DNA of 64,000 nt from Zopfochytrium polystomum (lineage: Eukaryota; Chytridiomycota; Chytridiomycetes; Chytridiales; Chytridiaceae): positions 186,001 to 250,000 of the forward strand of contig JAIVFJ010000076.1 in NCBI GenBank assembly GCA_025765615.1, written 5' to 3'. Positions 43,571 through 54,845 of this stretch are shown one piece after another. Both the position numbers and the translations under genes were made by a program. Under the pieces are notes generated by a model. That model did not search any database. It saw only the letters and a list, made by a program, of their open reading frames with translations, and was not told where the DNA came from. Position 1 is the stretch's first letter, and every line of letters starts with the position of its first letter.

Positions 43571-44762
43571 CGTTGTTGTCGTCGTCGTCGCAGCTGAGTG
43601 CGTGGGGGGTGAGACAAGTGTACGACAAAGCAGAGAGACAGAGAGAGAGAGAGACAGAGAGAGAGAGAGGGAGAGAGAGAGAGAGAGGGAGAGAGAGAGA
43701 CAGACAAAGTTCCTCGACCGCAATCGAGACGGACAGACAGACAGCCTTCCTTTGTTGCTTGATAGTCGACAAAAAATAATAATACAATTATTATTGAACG
43801 TGCCACCGTCTTTTTGTAATATGACCAACGTCGTCCAGGACCCTTCACGCGTTCGCTTCGAAAGCTCCCAGGTATTCATCACGAGAAGTATAAATAATTA
43901 TTTGAATCCAAAAATCTGTTTCTTCGTTGTTCAAAATATTCCAGCGAGCTCCTTGGGTACAGAAAAATTATGAACAGTTTGAACATTTGGACGCTGGGTG
44001 AGAAAAACTACAGAATCTTTCTGTGATCGTTACACAGAAACCTATACCGTGTTCTCTGCCTCGTCGTCAAGTCGGACTTGCGCAGTTCTCCGCGGTGGTC
44101 CGGCCGATTTTCTGCTGCCCCCGCTTCCGCTTCACACCTGCAGCAGTTTCCCGCCGAATTGGCCTCTTCCTCGTCCGACTTCTTTTTCTTCTTCTTCTTC
44201 GATCGTGCTGACGCTCGCTTCCCGGCTCCGTCCTCATCCCTACTGGGCGATCGTGGGCGCGGCAGGCGGATTTTCTCGCTCTCGATGAAGGTGTCGCGGG
44301 AACGGGAGCGCCGGTTGGATTGCATGGCGGGGACCGATTTGTGACGCGGGGGTGAACGGGCTGTGCGAAGGGGCTGCCGTGGTACGACATGGCGGAGGAC
44401 GTTGCGACGGTGGCGGAGTGCGTAGTGCGGAGGGTTGTGGTCGCGACAGCGGTGGCGGCGGCGTCGAAGCGGCTGACGCAGACGCGGGCGTTCGCTGACG
44501 TGTTGGCGTTGGCGCTGGCGCTGCTCGATCGCAGGGCACCTCCGCCGCTGACAGGGTTAGGCGTCGTCACCTTCCTTGCACCAGCCGCTACGGAATCCGT
44601 CAGCGCTGCAGTACACGGAATCGGCGTCGTCGTCGTCTCTCTCGGTCGCGGAAACGACGACAACGCTTCCTCCGTGCGTCGCATCGGGCGTCGCCGTCGC
44701 CACCGTCGTCGTCGTCCGGGACGACATACGCATCACCAGGGGCGGGGCATCGCAAGCGGGAT
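43571..44762. other. 5' flank of the kinase gene; one weak basic ORF
   Basis: A GA microsatellite (43636-43700) lies just upstream of the kinase start. At 44325-44008 (minus) an ATG opens 105 codons rich in R, S and K (SRDTFIESEKIRLPRPRSPS; a seven-Lys run), but an overlapping 205-codon Ser/Ala/Arg-rich frame (44684-44067) competes and neither has family features. I do not call a gene. Confidence 0.35.
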
Positions 44763-45303
44763 TCAGCCTGGTCGCCGCTTGCACCGCAAGTCCGACACTC
44801 CCCCGCTGCGCGCCCGGGCGATGCTCAACTTGCCCTTTCGGTCGACCCCCGACCGCGCGCAGGACGGAGGGGCGAGGTGGTCGTTGACGTACTCGATGAT
44901 CCTGGTAAGGAGGTCGACAAAGTCGGGCACGGCGTGGTTGGACGGGTCGACGGCCACAAGTCGGGAACGGAGGTGCGGACGAGGTGGCAGATGGACTCGG
45001 CGGCGCGCAAGCAGGAAAAGCCGAGGTCGGCAGCGGCTTCTTTGTTCGAGACGAGCAGGTAGTTGCCGGCGAGAAAGTCGAGGACGGCGATAACTCCCGG
45101 GTTTCGGACGGGATCGAGGCAGACAGAGTTGACGACGGCCCTTGCGGTCCCTGCGCCGGAATGGAAGCGGTCGACATAGGCGATGAATCTTTTCTCGGCG
45201 CCGGAGAGCGGGAGCAGCAGGAGCGGCCTGAAGGTGGAGGCAGGGGAGAAGGAATCGCGAAGGTGGTCGCCTTCGAAATCAGGTCAAGGAACGACTCCTC
45301 CAT
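44763..45303 (-). pseudogene. Truncated paralogue of the MLKL-like N-terminal domain
   Basis: From ATG 45303 the minus strand begins MEESFLDLISKATTFAIPSP. After a one-base frame change it reads PLSGAEKRFIAYVDRFHSGA, GTARAVVNSVCLDPVR, VIAVLDFLAGNYLLVSNKEA, AADLGFSCLRAAESICHLVRT, and after a second change AVDPSNHAVPDFVDLLTRII, EYVNDHLAPPS. This matches, block by block, residues ~30-135 of the intact kinase-Sel1 protein next door. Homology stops near 44870; no kinase domain follows. It is a tandem duplicate that has decayed. Confidence 0.75.
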
Positions 45304-45853
45304 TGCTCTTTGCAGTATTGCATGACCTCGATCACGGACATGGAGGGAGTCGTTTGAGGAAGCAATGGCAGAACGACTGCTGCTGGATGGTTGAATGTCT
45401 TCCAAAAGCTCAATGGGCTTCTGATCAGATTGCCTTAGCCGTCCTTCGCTGCCTGACACCGGACATTGTCTCTTCTGCGAATAAATTGCGAGCATAGCTG
45501 TCTTTGAGACAAAAATGAGTGTACATTTGGAGAAGTAAGGGAGGAGGAATGAAAGCGACAACAAACGCATGTATTATAATTTTTATTTTTGCGAAGAAAG
45601 CTTACCCCCGACTCAACCGACGAATAGACGGTAAGGTTGTGTAGAATACAAAAGAGAAGACGGGAGGGTTGCGCTGGCAGAGTCGAGCAGCGACATATGG
45701 TGGTGCTCTGCGCCGCGATCGCCGTGAGCACTCGCTCTGATCAGGAGGGACTCTTTCGAAATTCGATCTTTCTGTTGTGAACAATTAGTCAACGCCGAGA
45801 ATTATTTTCTCAGTTCTGAATAATATTTACTGTAAGTTACACCACGCCACGTG
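45304..45853. other. Intergenic, no supported gene
   Basis: Spacer between the relic and the membrane protein gene. Short ORFs only. Confidence 0.4.
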
Positions 45854-47477
45854 ATGACCGACTTCGAGTGAGGCTTGTCGCAGACACCGATTCGACAAAC
45901 TTCGACGCGTCCTAACGACTTCGCTCCACCTCCGCTTACCCCCCACCCTCCCATCGCGGCCGACGGCAGGAGCGCCTCCAACCAGGCCCTGACCGGCGCG
46001 TTGCTGAGCCTCTCTATAGTAAGTCTCAGCGACATGCACAGCCTTTGAAGATCTCACAATATTCTCGGCAAATCGCCGACGACGATCGATCTCTCGATTG
46101 ATTTGATCTCTCGACCGCTTTGGCTTTCCCAAAACTCGACCGAAGGGCGTCTGCTTCCGGGAACAAATCAGCAAAATCAAGAATTTCCACCTCTCTGGAT
46201 CTATCTGGATCGCTCTGATGTTTTACTTTTTATATGGCCTGTCGTCGGCCGTTCTTGAACGCGAGTATGCGATCAGCCCTCCCAGCACCTCTTTATTTAA
46301 TTCGGTCTACGTATCATTGTGTAAGTTTTGCATTAAAGAAGGACACCTAAGGTCAATCACTTACCTTACTTTGACAATCAGTAACACGAACCATTTTGGT
46401 ACTCAGTCTCTTAGAGATTTCTGTCCATCACTAATCGCCACACATTGACCAACTAGTTTGCCGCTCTCTCTTATCATACAAGCTACCGCGCTCTGATTCT
46501 CCTGTTTCCACAAATGGAGCAGCGACTCTGGCTGATCGCAGGGGCAGTCGCCTTCATTGAATTCTCCCTGAACATGTTGGTTCTCCATTTTCATTGTGGT
46601 ATTCGACTATTTGAATACTCTGTTCAACATCTTGGGATTCTCGGAAACCAGAGCTGGTGCGCCCATATCATTTGTAGTACCACGTATCCCTAACTGTGAT
46701 TATTAACAACACGCAGACGGCGTTCTGTTCATTCGGAATCTTGAGGTTAGTGTTATCGCTTCCTGAGCGAATATGTGCGTTCTCTACCCTGGCTTTACCA
46801 AAATATCTCTAGGCCGATTTCGGCATGATCCCAGATCCGAACGAGCAAAGAACTTCGATCACGCTCATGGTTTACGTGATTTCCACCGACACCATCTTCT
46901 TCTTAGACTCACAAGCGCGGATCATCACCGGCATGGCTGATGGGGCCAATACCAAAGTCTTGGCGTGGCACTATCTCGATGCCTTTTTGCGGTGCGTCTG
47001 CTACTCCGGCGCGGTGTTCCTCTATTTCGTTACTTCCGGTGAGATATTTTTTTGCTAGTCCTCGGTTGTGAAGCCAAAAGCAAGAAATTCTCTCTTCTCA
47101 TTCTTTTCTGTCTCGTGTAGGCGGAGTCTTTTATCCTACATCTGAAGGTAAGGAATCGACGAAAACAACTCCACGGTAGTTTGAAAACCATGACGGGTTC
47201 GCCCCCAACCCCTCCCAAAAAAAAAAAAAAAAATGCATGGCCGCTCACCAGCTTGGTAAGAAACGAAAAAGTGGCCTAAATATTCACCCGATTGTTCACT
47301 AAACCCTTAAAAATCATTTTTGCAATAAGGATCTTCCTTGCCGTATCCCCGAGCATCATGTTCTTGGTCCTCCTCACGGATGCAGCCCGCGTCAGCAAGC
47401 TCGTCTCTGCCTTGCAGCAAACCCCGACGGAGCTCACTTCGTCCGTCTTTCAGTCTCCGAACCTGCGCCCGGAATGA
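45854..47477 (+). CDS. Predicted seven-pass membrane protein, unknown function
   Basis: Proposed exons: 45854-45867, 45970-46018, 46146-46320, 46382-46398, 46457-46598, 46717-46745, 46813-47038, 47122-47148, 47253-47256 (4-nt microexon) and 47330-47477; 831 nt, 276 residues. All introns are GT-AG, several with TAAC-type branch sites (for example CCCTAACTG at 46688). About seven hydrophobic segments are seen: ALTGALLSLSI, IWIALMFYFLYGLSSAVL, a segment across the short exons (TRTILFAALSYH), LWLIAGAVAFIEFSLNMLVL, ITLMVYVISTDTIFFL, LDAFLRCVCYSGAVFLYFV and IFLAVSPSIMFLVLLTD. No TM7 Lys of retinal proteins is present. The family is not recognised. The microexon is the only arrangement I found that restores the frame between 47148 and 47330, so that join is uncertain. 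Confidence 0.6.
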
Positions 47478-49740
47478 GGTTGTAATAAAAGGAGCATGGG
47501 AAACCCTGTAACAATGGGGTGAAACATTCCGATTGTGTAATCCCTATGGAAGTCACGATCTTCATGGCATGGCGCTTCGGATGAGCAGTAGTGCGGGAGC
47601 AACCTGCTTTACATTAGCAAATAAGCAAGTGGCCAAGCCATTTTTCGGCCAGCCAAGAACAGCCGCCTTCAGTCCGAAATGGCAGTGGCAGACGTGGACG
47701 AACCGCAAGCAAGCGGCCGGCCGCAACGTGCGCCAGAATCTGGTCGGCGATCTCGGTGGAGTCCGAAGCGACGGATACTGCCTCGTTGCGGTGGTTCTGA
47801 GCAAACTCGCTTATCCTACCCTCTCCACCTCTCCGTGATAGGAGAAAGCACGCCCCTCCTATATTGGAGGCTGCGAGCCAGCCAAGGCGAAGCACCTGGC
47901 TTACGAGTTCCTCTCACATGCGGTGGAGTGCAGCGAGCCAGTCACGGGGCGGACCATGGTCTGAATTTGCATTGGTGGGTCCATCGAGGAATGGAGCGAT
48001 GAAAGCAGTGAAGATGGAATAACAAGGCATGCAGGTGAAGAGTACGACGGTTCTTTAACGCTTGAAGAAGTCGTCGGATCGCAAGGAAGAGCGACGTTGC
48101 TGCCATCGTGTGCGTGTTCTTGGCGACGGACTTGGCGAGGCCAGCGGATGTGGCGGGGGCGGCTTCTGGGGAGGGGGTTGTGAGGGTTACAGTGTTAGGG
48201 GAAAAAAAGGAAGCTTAACGTGATGGTTCCGCGCAATCAATGGGAGTGAGAAAATAAGGACCGGACCTGGCCAATGGGATTGCCAGCTTCAACTCATACT
48301 TCTTTTGCCGACGGTAGATTGCTGGCGCAGCGTTCAGCGTTTCCGTGATGATATTCGCGTCGAGATTTCTCGCTGGTGCGCAGCTTCGTGACCACGCAGG
48401 TCAGAGCGTCTCCAATGGGTTGAAGCCGTTGTGTCTTGGAGATCTCACCACTGAAGAAGCAAAGGAAGCGGACCAGGGCGGCGACCAGGGCTTGCTGCCG
48501 AAGGGAGGTTCCAACCGTAGGGCGGCGTTAGCTGGATTTGGTGCGGGATTGCATCTCCGGGCTTGGACTGCGGTGTGCTTTGTTGTAATTTCCGATTGTT
48601 TGTTGGATACTCATCCAAACTGGCAAGGCATAGGTGAGGTCCTATTTCGCAACACAAAGGTCGCTCTGGCTGAACTGCTGCAAGATTCATACAGTCAGAC
48701 GGCCTGCCCAGGTACGACAGATACGCATCAAAAAGGGTGATATCAGATGGCGCATGGGCAGCTGTTTCTAATTTGATTCGGCTTCTATTCAAAAGGGTCA
48801 TTGTAGGACGATAGATGAATGGCTCACCCCGGTCATTGATAGGCTCCTCCACCGATTTCCGAAGTATCGGATGACCCCAACGGTGGCTAGCCAAGGACTG
48901 ATTTTGAGAAATTATGTCGGATTGTGGGTTGCTGGATTGTTCCGTGTCTTCCGAAGACCTGCAACCCTGAGAATCGGAAAGAAAAGAGTTGAGTGCCGAT
49001 GGGGCGGTGGTCCCAGTAGGAAATTCAGAATCATTGAGAAACCTGGAGACATCCACCAATAGCGCTCTTCTGCGAGCTCAGCAACCTCATCGTCAACTTC
49101 TGCTCCTATTGCATTGAGTGTCAGGTCCGCTGGAGGCCGGCCATTCTGGCTCCAGTTCGTACCGGTGGACGACTGCGTCCGTTGTCGCTTCGCGGACCAC
49201 GTTTTAGCATTGTCTGTATATCAGTCTCGGGCCTGGTGGATCATTAGCCTCAAACTTCAGTCTGCAGTGCCGTGTTTCCTCGCGTCAACCATCAGTATCA
49301 CTACAGCAGGTGAGTATGGCTTCGACACACCATAGTATGCTCTGTGCCGGTGCAAGGAAGAGCTGTGCATGCAAGTGGCAGCTACGTACAGCAGGAGCAC
49401 AACCTGGATGACATAGTTCAGGACAGCCTGAAACGTATGGCGAATGTCATTGACCCTTCATCACTTGCGCTCCATGTTGCTTGATTGCATCAATCGCAGT
49501 CACGATCTGATACTCACCATTCCAGTGAAGGCACTCACCAGCCAATCGCAATACTCATACCACTGTTTCACGCATACGCACAGTGTATCAGCAATAGTAC
49601 CCAACTGCGTGCATGGTGTATGACGCATGACTTGTGGCGCTGTCCGCGTATGAGATACAGGAGCTACGCTGAGATGAGGGTACGTATACCCAGGGGCAGG
49701 CTGCTGGCACATGTGGTGGAGGCACCCGACTGAATACTGG
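47478..49740. other. Region of unknown or decayed sequence
   Basis: No gene with a start, family or splice support. The minus strand is open from about 49080 to 48445 (ERYW, then SALNSFLSDSQGCRSSEDTE, ... SDITLFDAYLSYLGRPSDCM) with normal amino-acid composition but no ATG, so it may be a gene or element fragment. The + strand around 47533-47838 has a 101-codon ORF without features. Confidence 0.3.
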
Positions 49741-50490
49741 GGCCGTGTCACAGAGCATATAGCTGGGGTTCCCAGCCCTGACAAGTTCACTGGGCTGGCC
49801 AACGACCTCAAGAACTTTATGGCCACTGTGGAGAATGTCATCCTTCTCCAACCTTCAAGATTTCCCAGTGAGCAAGTCCAGGTTCTTTCCACAAGCACCC
49901 TCCTGTCTGGTCAAGCCCAATCATGGTACAGATCTCTCCCAAGTGCACCCACCACCCTGCAAGAGCTCTGGGAGCGGCTGGAAGCTACCTTTGGTGACCC
50001 CTACGCATCTTGGACAGCAAGATCCAAGCTCAAGCATATCAAGCAAGGAAAGCAATCTTGTGTGGCTTACACCAACCAATTCAAGCAACTAGCCAGAGAC
50101 TCTGGATACAATGATGCAGCTCTGATGGAGCTGTACCATGATGGTCTCCATGAGTCTATCAGTCACTCAGAGTAGACTGTTTACAGCAAGCATCCTGAAT
50201 GTGGTGTCTGAAAAAGGATGTGGTGTTCAGCATCCTGTTCCTTGCAGCCACTGGAACCACTCCAAGCATCGGATGCAGGCCACCCCTGAGGAGGTCTTCC
50301 CCAGGGACAGCACCTGCGTCAAGCACTTGTCTGGCAGTATCTGCACATCCTGAGTCTGTGTATGGGTCAGAGGACACAGAGCAAAGCCTTATTCCACCAT
50401 TGGACGCAGAAGCACAAGTACACCTGGTAGGAGCTCACAGGCCTGAAGCCTCATCCATTGAATCCACCATTCTGTCTCCTGGCCAGTGAC
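49741..50490 (+). mobile_element. Ty3/gypsy gag relic
   Basis: The + strand reads VPSPDKFTGLANDLKNFMAT, VENVILLQPSRFPSEQVQVL, STLLSGQAQSWYRSL, LEATFGDPYASWTARSKLKH, IKQGKQSCVAYTNQFKQLAR and MELYHDGLHESIS. This is a Ty3/gypsy capsid (Retrotrans_gag): the 'F.G...L..F', 'A..W', 'F.D......A...L..L.Q' and 'Y...F..L' signatures are all there. A stop follows at 50173-50175 and the rest (to ~50490) is shifted. There is no ATG start context and no pol downstream in this orientation. Confidence 0.75.
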
Positions 50491-50816
50491 CCATCAAAGT
50501 TGATACCCCTGCAGGTGTGCACCAGACCCAGCTGGATAATGCATTCCTCCTGAGGATCTCCACTCAAAAGCTCAAGGTGAAGCCCCAGCTATAAGCCCCA
50601 AGCAGCCAAAACTACCAGCATCTTTCTGTTTTCTTCAGTCTCATGGCCAGCGACACATCAATGTAAATATATCTGAATTGAAGTAGATTGTCAATCCAAA
50701 AAGGCCCCGAATTGGATATACTGGGGCATCTTTGTCTTTGAAGATGCGAACAAACCAATATACCTTTATATATTTTTTTTGTTTTTTTAATTTTTCTTGC
50801 TGGCAGTGAGGGGCTA

Positions 50817-52141
50817 TTAGTCAAGGGGAGCTGTGGCGAGGAGTCTGATAACGACAAAACCCAGGATGGCGAGAATGAATAGAAATGCAGTGTGCCAGAC
50901 CACACGTAATAACGCAATGCTGGCACGCTGTTGTGTAAACAGTCCACTCTGAGTGAGTGAGTGGAAGGAGTGAATGAAGTGGAGATGTGTGCTTGTGGGT
51001 CCAGTGGCTACACCTTGTCGGAGGGAATGAGCATGTTTGTCAATGTGTTTTGTGCGAGCGTGTGTGAGAGGGTTGAGTACTAGTGCGATTGCAGATTGAT
51101 TGTCCTCGAGGGTTGGTAGTGGCTGCTGTGCGGGGAGTTGCAACTCTGATAATACGGCTAAGAGCCATTGTGCTTCTTGGAAGGCTTCAGAAAGCGAGTA
51201 GTATTCTGCTTCCCTGGAGGATAGCAATACTCAATGTTGTTTGCGTGAGACCCAAGAGACGGCAGCGCCCATGAGGAAGAAGACATAATTAGTGCGCAAT
51301 GTGCAGTCTCCAGGTTCCCCCCATAGGATGTATCAGCATATGCAGCTGGTTCAAGGGTGTCGTTTGTGAAGAGCTGTAGCGGCTTGTGGCTTTGCCTGTA
51401 GAATAATTCATAGACCCAGGTGCCTTGGAGGAAATGAAGCAGGCGGTGGAGTGCATTGCAATGGCACTGGTGTGGCTTCAGTTGGAACTGGGAGAGTGCA
51501 TTTGTTGCAAATGTGATACCTGGTCGAGTTTGTGTTGCGAGGTATTGAATTTTTATGAGTGTGGATCGATACCAGCTTGAGTCGCTCTCGCTGAGTTCGA
51601 TTGACATTTTGTCATGCATAAAGGTGATAGACATTGGAGTTGATGCAATGTCGAGGTTGTCCCACATTTTCTCTTCAGTGAGGGTTGTCCTGATGTATTC
51701 GTTTAGGCCCATCCAAATGCCTTTGGCGTTGCGCTTGAGGTAGATGCAAATCACTTGGCTGACAGTGGTTTCCTTGAGAGACATGCTGTGTGCTCAGCGC
51801 GAAAAGCATCCTCAATTTTTGCAACAAGAGCTGGGGTGTTGGCCATGACATTGATGTTGTCGACAAAGACAAAGATGATTTCAAACGTTTGCTGCTGAGG
51901 GACAAAAGTAAGGCTGATTGCAATGAGCAGTCGGATGGCCTGGATCTGGACGGCAGGAGAAAAGGTGTCTGTGTAGTCGATGCCTTCGCGTTGGGTGTTT
52001 CCACATGTGACAAGACGGGCTTTCCATCGCTTCAGCCAGCCAAAGGGGTTGAGCTTGTTGGCATAAACCCATTGGCAGTACATTGCGCATTCGCCAGGAG
52101 GAAGAATTGCCCAGATACATGATCAGAACTAGCGCATGCAT
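50817..52141 (-). mobile_element. Ty1/copia reverse transcriptase and RNase H relic
   Basis: The minus strand contains RT sequence (KARLVTCGNTQREGIDYTD, TFSPAVQIQAIRLLIAI), then a later RT/connection part (YLATQTRPGITFATNALSQF, LHRLLHFLQGTWVYELFY), RNase H (AYADTSYGGNLETAHC) and, after a frame change, LSSREAEYYSLSEAFQEAQW, EDNQSAIALVLNPLTHARTK and HIDKHAHSLR. These are canonical copia pol signatures (RVT_2, then the RNase H catalytic segment). The catalytic YVDD-like region reads FVDNIN, and stops and frameshifts occur, so it is inactive. The protease and integrase are missing; an LTR-like repeat (52186-52595) abuts the upstream side. Confidence 0.85.
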
Positions 52142-52185
52142 TCGGCAGTATTAGTCAGCACAGATCCATGTCGTGGATAGAAAAT

Positions 52186-52595
52186 TGACAAGTCAACCCC
52201 CCCTGACTTGGAGCATCCACCACAAATGCTCTAAGTCCCCCCAACCCTATGCGTGTATGTACAAGTGCCGAAAATAAATAATAAATTAGGCAGGCTTGGG
52301 GTACAGCCTGTCAGGCACCCCATCCCTAGGCAGTCAGGCAGTCTCCGTTAGTCAATGAAAAAGAAAATATGTTGAGAAATCCCTGGCACAACGGAAACTG
52401 TTAAGACAAAAGTAGTTAAAGCAGGCCCAATAATAAAGACGGGTAAGCTGCAAATACACTTTGATAACGCCTTGGAAACAAAAGAACTGGGAGTAACAAT
52501 AGGGGTTCTGATCCTTGCAGTTTTATGACAGGTACACTTGTTTTTGCGAATAAAATCCCTAGACTTTATCACTGAGACCTCAGTGTAGTCTCACA
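52186..52595 (-). repeat. LTR-like repeat R2, copy 2
   Basis: Reverse-complement partner of 12691-13098. It lies 45 bp upstream (in pol orientation) of the copia RT relic, where a 5' LTR could sit after an internal deletion; it could also belong to a later insertion. Confidence 0.65.
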
Positions 52596-53216
52596 GAGTT
52601 CTCTGCAACAAGAACCTTTCAAAATTGAGAATGGAAATTGATGACAAGAATAAATAAGAAGCAATATGGCCATACCTTCCACTTGAACTTCTGAGAAAGC
52701 AAGCTGGGGAAATCATCATCCGCATCAAGGACCATCTCATCTCCAGTTGCAGAGTCTAACCCTACATAAACCAACTCATGGAAGTAGCAATCTTCCATCG
52801 AGTGGCCACAAGCCGGAGCAAATCATCAAGACCAGTCCTGGCACGAACAGAAATCTTCCTTTCTTTTTTCCCCACCATACTACAAAAATTGCAGTCCATG
52901 CGTCGCCATGATGCTTTGAAGTAGCCGGCGAAAAGCGAATGGAGGGATGCGCGATCGCCACCGGCAGACACCAAGAGACCGCGTTGCATTCCGTGTTTCT
53001 GGGACGAGGAGGCGTTCCCAAGCGCCGCTGGTCGCGGGTCGCACTGTGCAGAACCGTGCATGCCTCGACCTCGCGGAAAACGATTGCGGTGAGGGATGGT
53101 ATTTGTGTTTTTCCTCGCGTCCATTGCGTACACGTAAACTGGCAAACCAGGAGAATGAAAAGCAACAGTGTCCCGCGAAGCATCCCCACCTAACTCAACC
53201 TCCTGCCGCGTTAACC
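52596..53216. other. 3' flank of the FkbM-like gene, no gene supported
   Basis: Minus-strand frames here continue from neighbouring sequence without family features. Nothing recognised. Confidence 0.4.
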
Positions 53217-54385
53217 TTAAACGTTTGACAGGGCCTTCTGCGCCCTTTTGCCGAACCCTGCGGTCTCGAGCTGCGACGAGTGGATGCACCAGAGGTAGTA
53301 GACATCGTCTTTCAGCGCTACCTCGGCCGCGCTCTCCGGAATCGGCCAACGCTTACCGTACCACCCCTCCTCGCTGCACGAGTAGCCGTACTCGCGCACG
53401 AGCACTGCCATCGCCTTGGACTTCTCCCGCAGCGGGCTCTTCTTCTGGCCGTGGATCTTGGCAACCAGGAACGGCGCGCGGTGGCGCGTGAACAGCCCGC
53501 GCGCGCCCTGGAGCACGTCCAGCTCGAACCCTTCGACGTCCACCCTCAGCGCCCACACGTCCTCGTCGACGAAGTTGTCCAACCGCTCGATCTGCAACCA
53601 CTGGCGGAACGGGGGCAGCCCCGCCGGCCTGGGGTCAACCTGGTACTTGGCAATGTCAGAGGCCTCGCACGTCGCCTTGCCGTTGCCAAAGTCATCGTCA
53701 AGCGACCCTTGGCGCCGAGTCCCTAAAATTTCGGCATCGTTCGAGTTAGTGCTTCAACTTTTTGTCGGGTTAGGGTTAAATTCGCAATTAAGCAACGGGT
53801 CGTGGCTGTCTTCATCGGCCAGCAGCTTTTTTTGCGTTTAAAACCGCAAAAATTTACATACCTGATCCCTTCATGTCAGGGTACACGCATCCAGGACCTG
53901 TTATTTCATATAAATACATATGGATATATAAGTGTATAAACGATCGCGGAACTAAAAAGAACCCCTCGACACTCACCCGTCAAAGCGTGGTAGTGATAGT
54001 CTGGGTTCGCGCATGAACAAACATGAAGTAGTATTATGTCTCGTCGATACGGAACGCCCCTCGTCTACCACCCCCCCAGCCAAAAACGCACCGCCCGTGA
54101 CCGTCGGATGCCCGCCGCACGTGTCGAAGCTGGATCCCTCGTTGAGGTACGCGTCGCGCTGTTTTCAGTTTTTTTCCTTTTTTGTTTTTGGTGAAAGTGT
54201 GGGTTCGAACGTCACACACACACATACACACACACACACACACAAAACCAAGAAAAAAACGAGAAAGAGAGAAGTTATGAGCACACAACACCTTGTTCGC
54301 GTCCGCGTTGCCGTACAAGCTGACGCCGTTGACAGGCCCATGGGCGGGTTCGCGTTGGACGTAGTCTGGGCGAGGTTCGTGTAAG
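53217..54385 (-). CDS. FkbM-type methyltransferase-like protein, 5' end unresolved
   Basis: Exons 54385-54292, 54158-54092, 54039-53977, 53897-53862 (36 nt) and 53722-53217 join in frame to the TAA... stop side at 53217. The C-terminal exon contains WLQIERLDNFVDEDVWALRV and DVEGFELDVLQGARGL, the FkbM C-terminal motif ('lLKiDvEGaE..vL.Ga'). Upstream exons read PVNGVSLYGNADANK, LNEGSSFDTCGGHPTVTG, NPDYHYHALTGPGCVYPDMK and GNGKATCEASDIAKYQ. FkbM proteins are SAM-dependent O-methyltransferases; the SAM-binding N-terminal half is not identified here, so the gene probably extends 5' of 54385. The intron at 54159-54291 contains a CA tract. The acceptor for the third exon (GACGAG) is weak. Confidence 0.65.
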
Positions 54386-54560
54386 CTAGTAGTGGCCGCG
54401 GCGACGGCGAGCGAATTTGTTGTTTGTTTTGTTTTTTATTTCAAGGGGTTGACAGAAGGGTGAACATCACCGAAAAATTCACGGGGAGCAGGGAGGGGTG
54501 TATTTCTTTCTTACCCCGATGTAGTAGTTTGAGGTGCTGATTACGGGCGAGGCCGGGAAG

Positions 54561-54840
54561 TGTTGGAATTTGGACAGACAGAATTTTGGGAGGATTTGTC
54601 TGTAGTACGGCACTTGCACTTGGTGAAGTGCAAAGTGGCCGAAGGATCCTCAAAATTTGGGGAAGTGTCTTTCCTCCTGGGCAGTATAAAAGGCAGTAGG
54701 GTGTGAGAGGGAAGCGGTAGTGAAGATAAGAAGAACCTCATTGAATAAAGCCCCCTCTACCCTAAAACCTGTCTCCCGTCCTTCACAATCCTTGTGCGCG
54801 GTTACCCTGCTACACTGCTAGTGGGTACGAATTCCCATTA
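54561..54840 (+). mobile_element. Solo LTR of a copia-type retrotransposon
   Basis: Begins TGTTGGAATT, the usual start of copia LTRs, and ends AATTCCCATTA, a degraded inverted match. Both sides carry GGAAG (54556-54560 and 54841-54845), a 5-bp target-site duplication. Inside are GTATAAAAGG (TATA box, ~54683) and AATAAA (~54744) spaced as in an LTR U3-R. Length 280 bp. No internal retrotransposon region remains. Confidence 0.75.
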
Positions 54841-54845
54841 GGAAG

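Noticed and set aside
44389..45093. 234-codon + strand ORF
   Set aside because: Overlaps the MLKL-domain relic on the other strand and has Arg/Ala-biased, unstructured composition.
53764..53780. Telomere-like GGGTTAGGGTTA
   Set aside because: Only about two units here and similarly short matches near 32604, 61836 and 63915; not a telomeric array.
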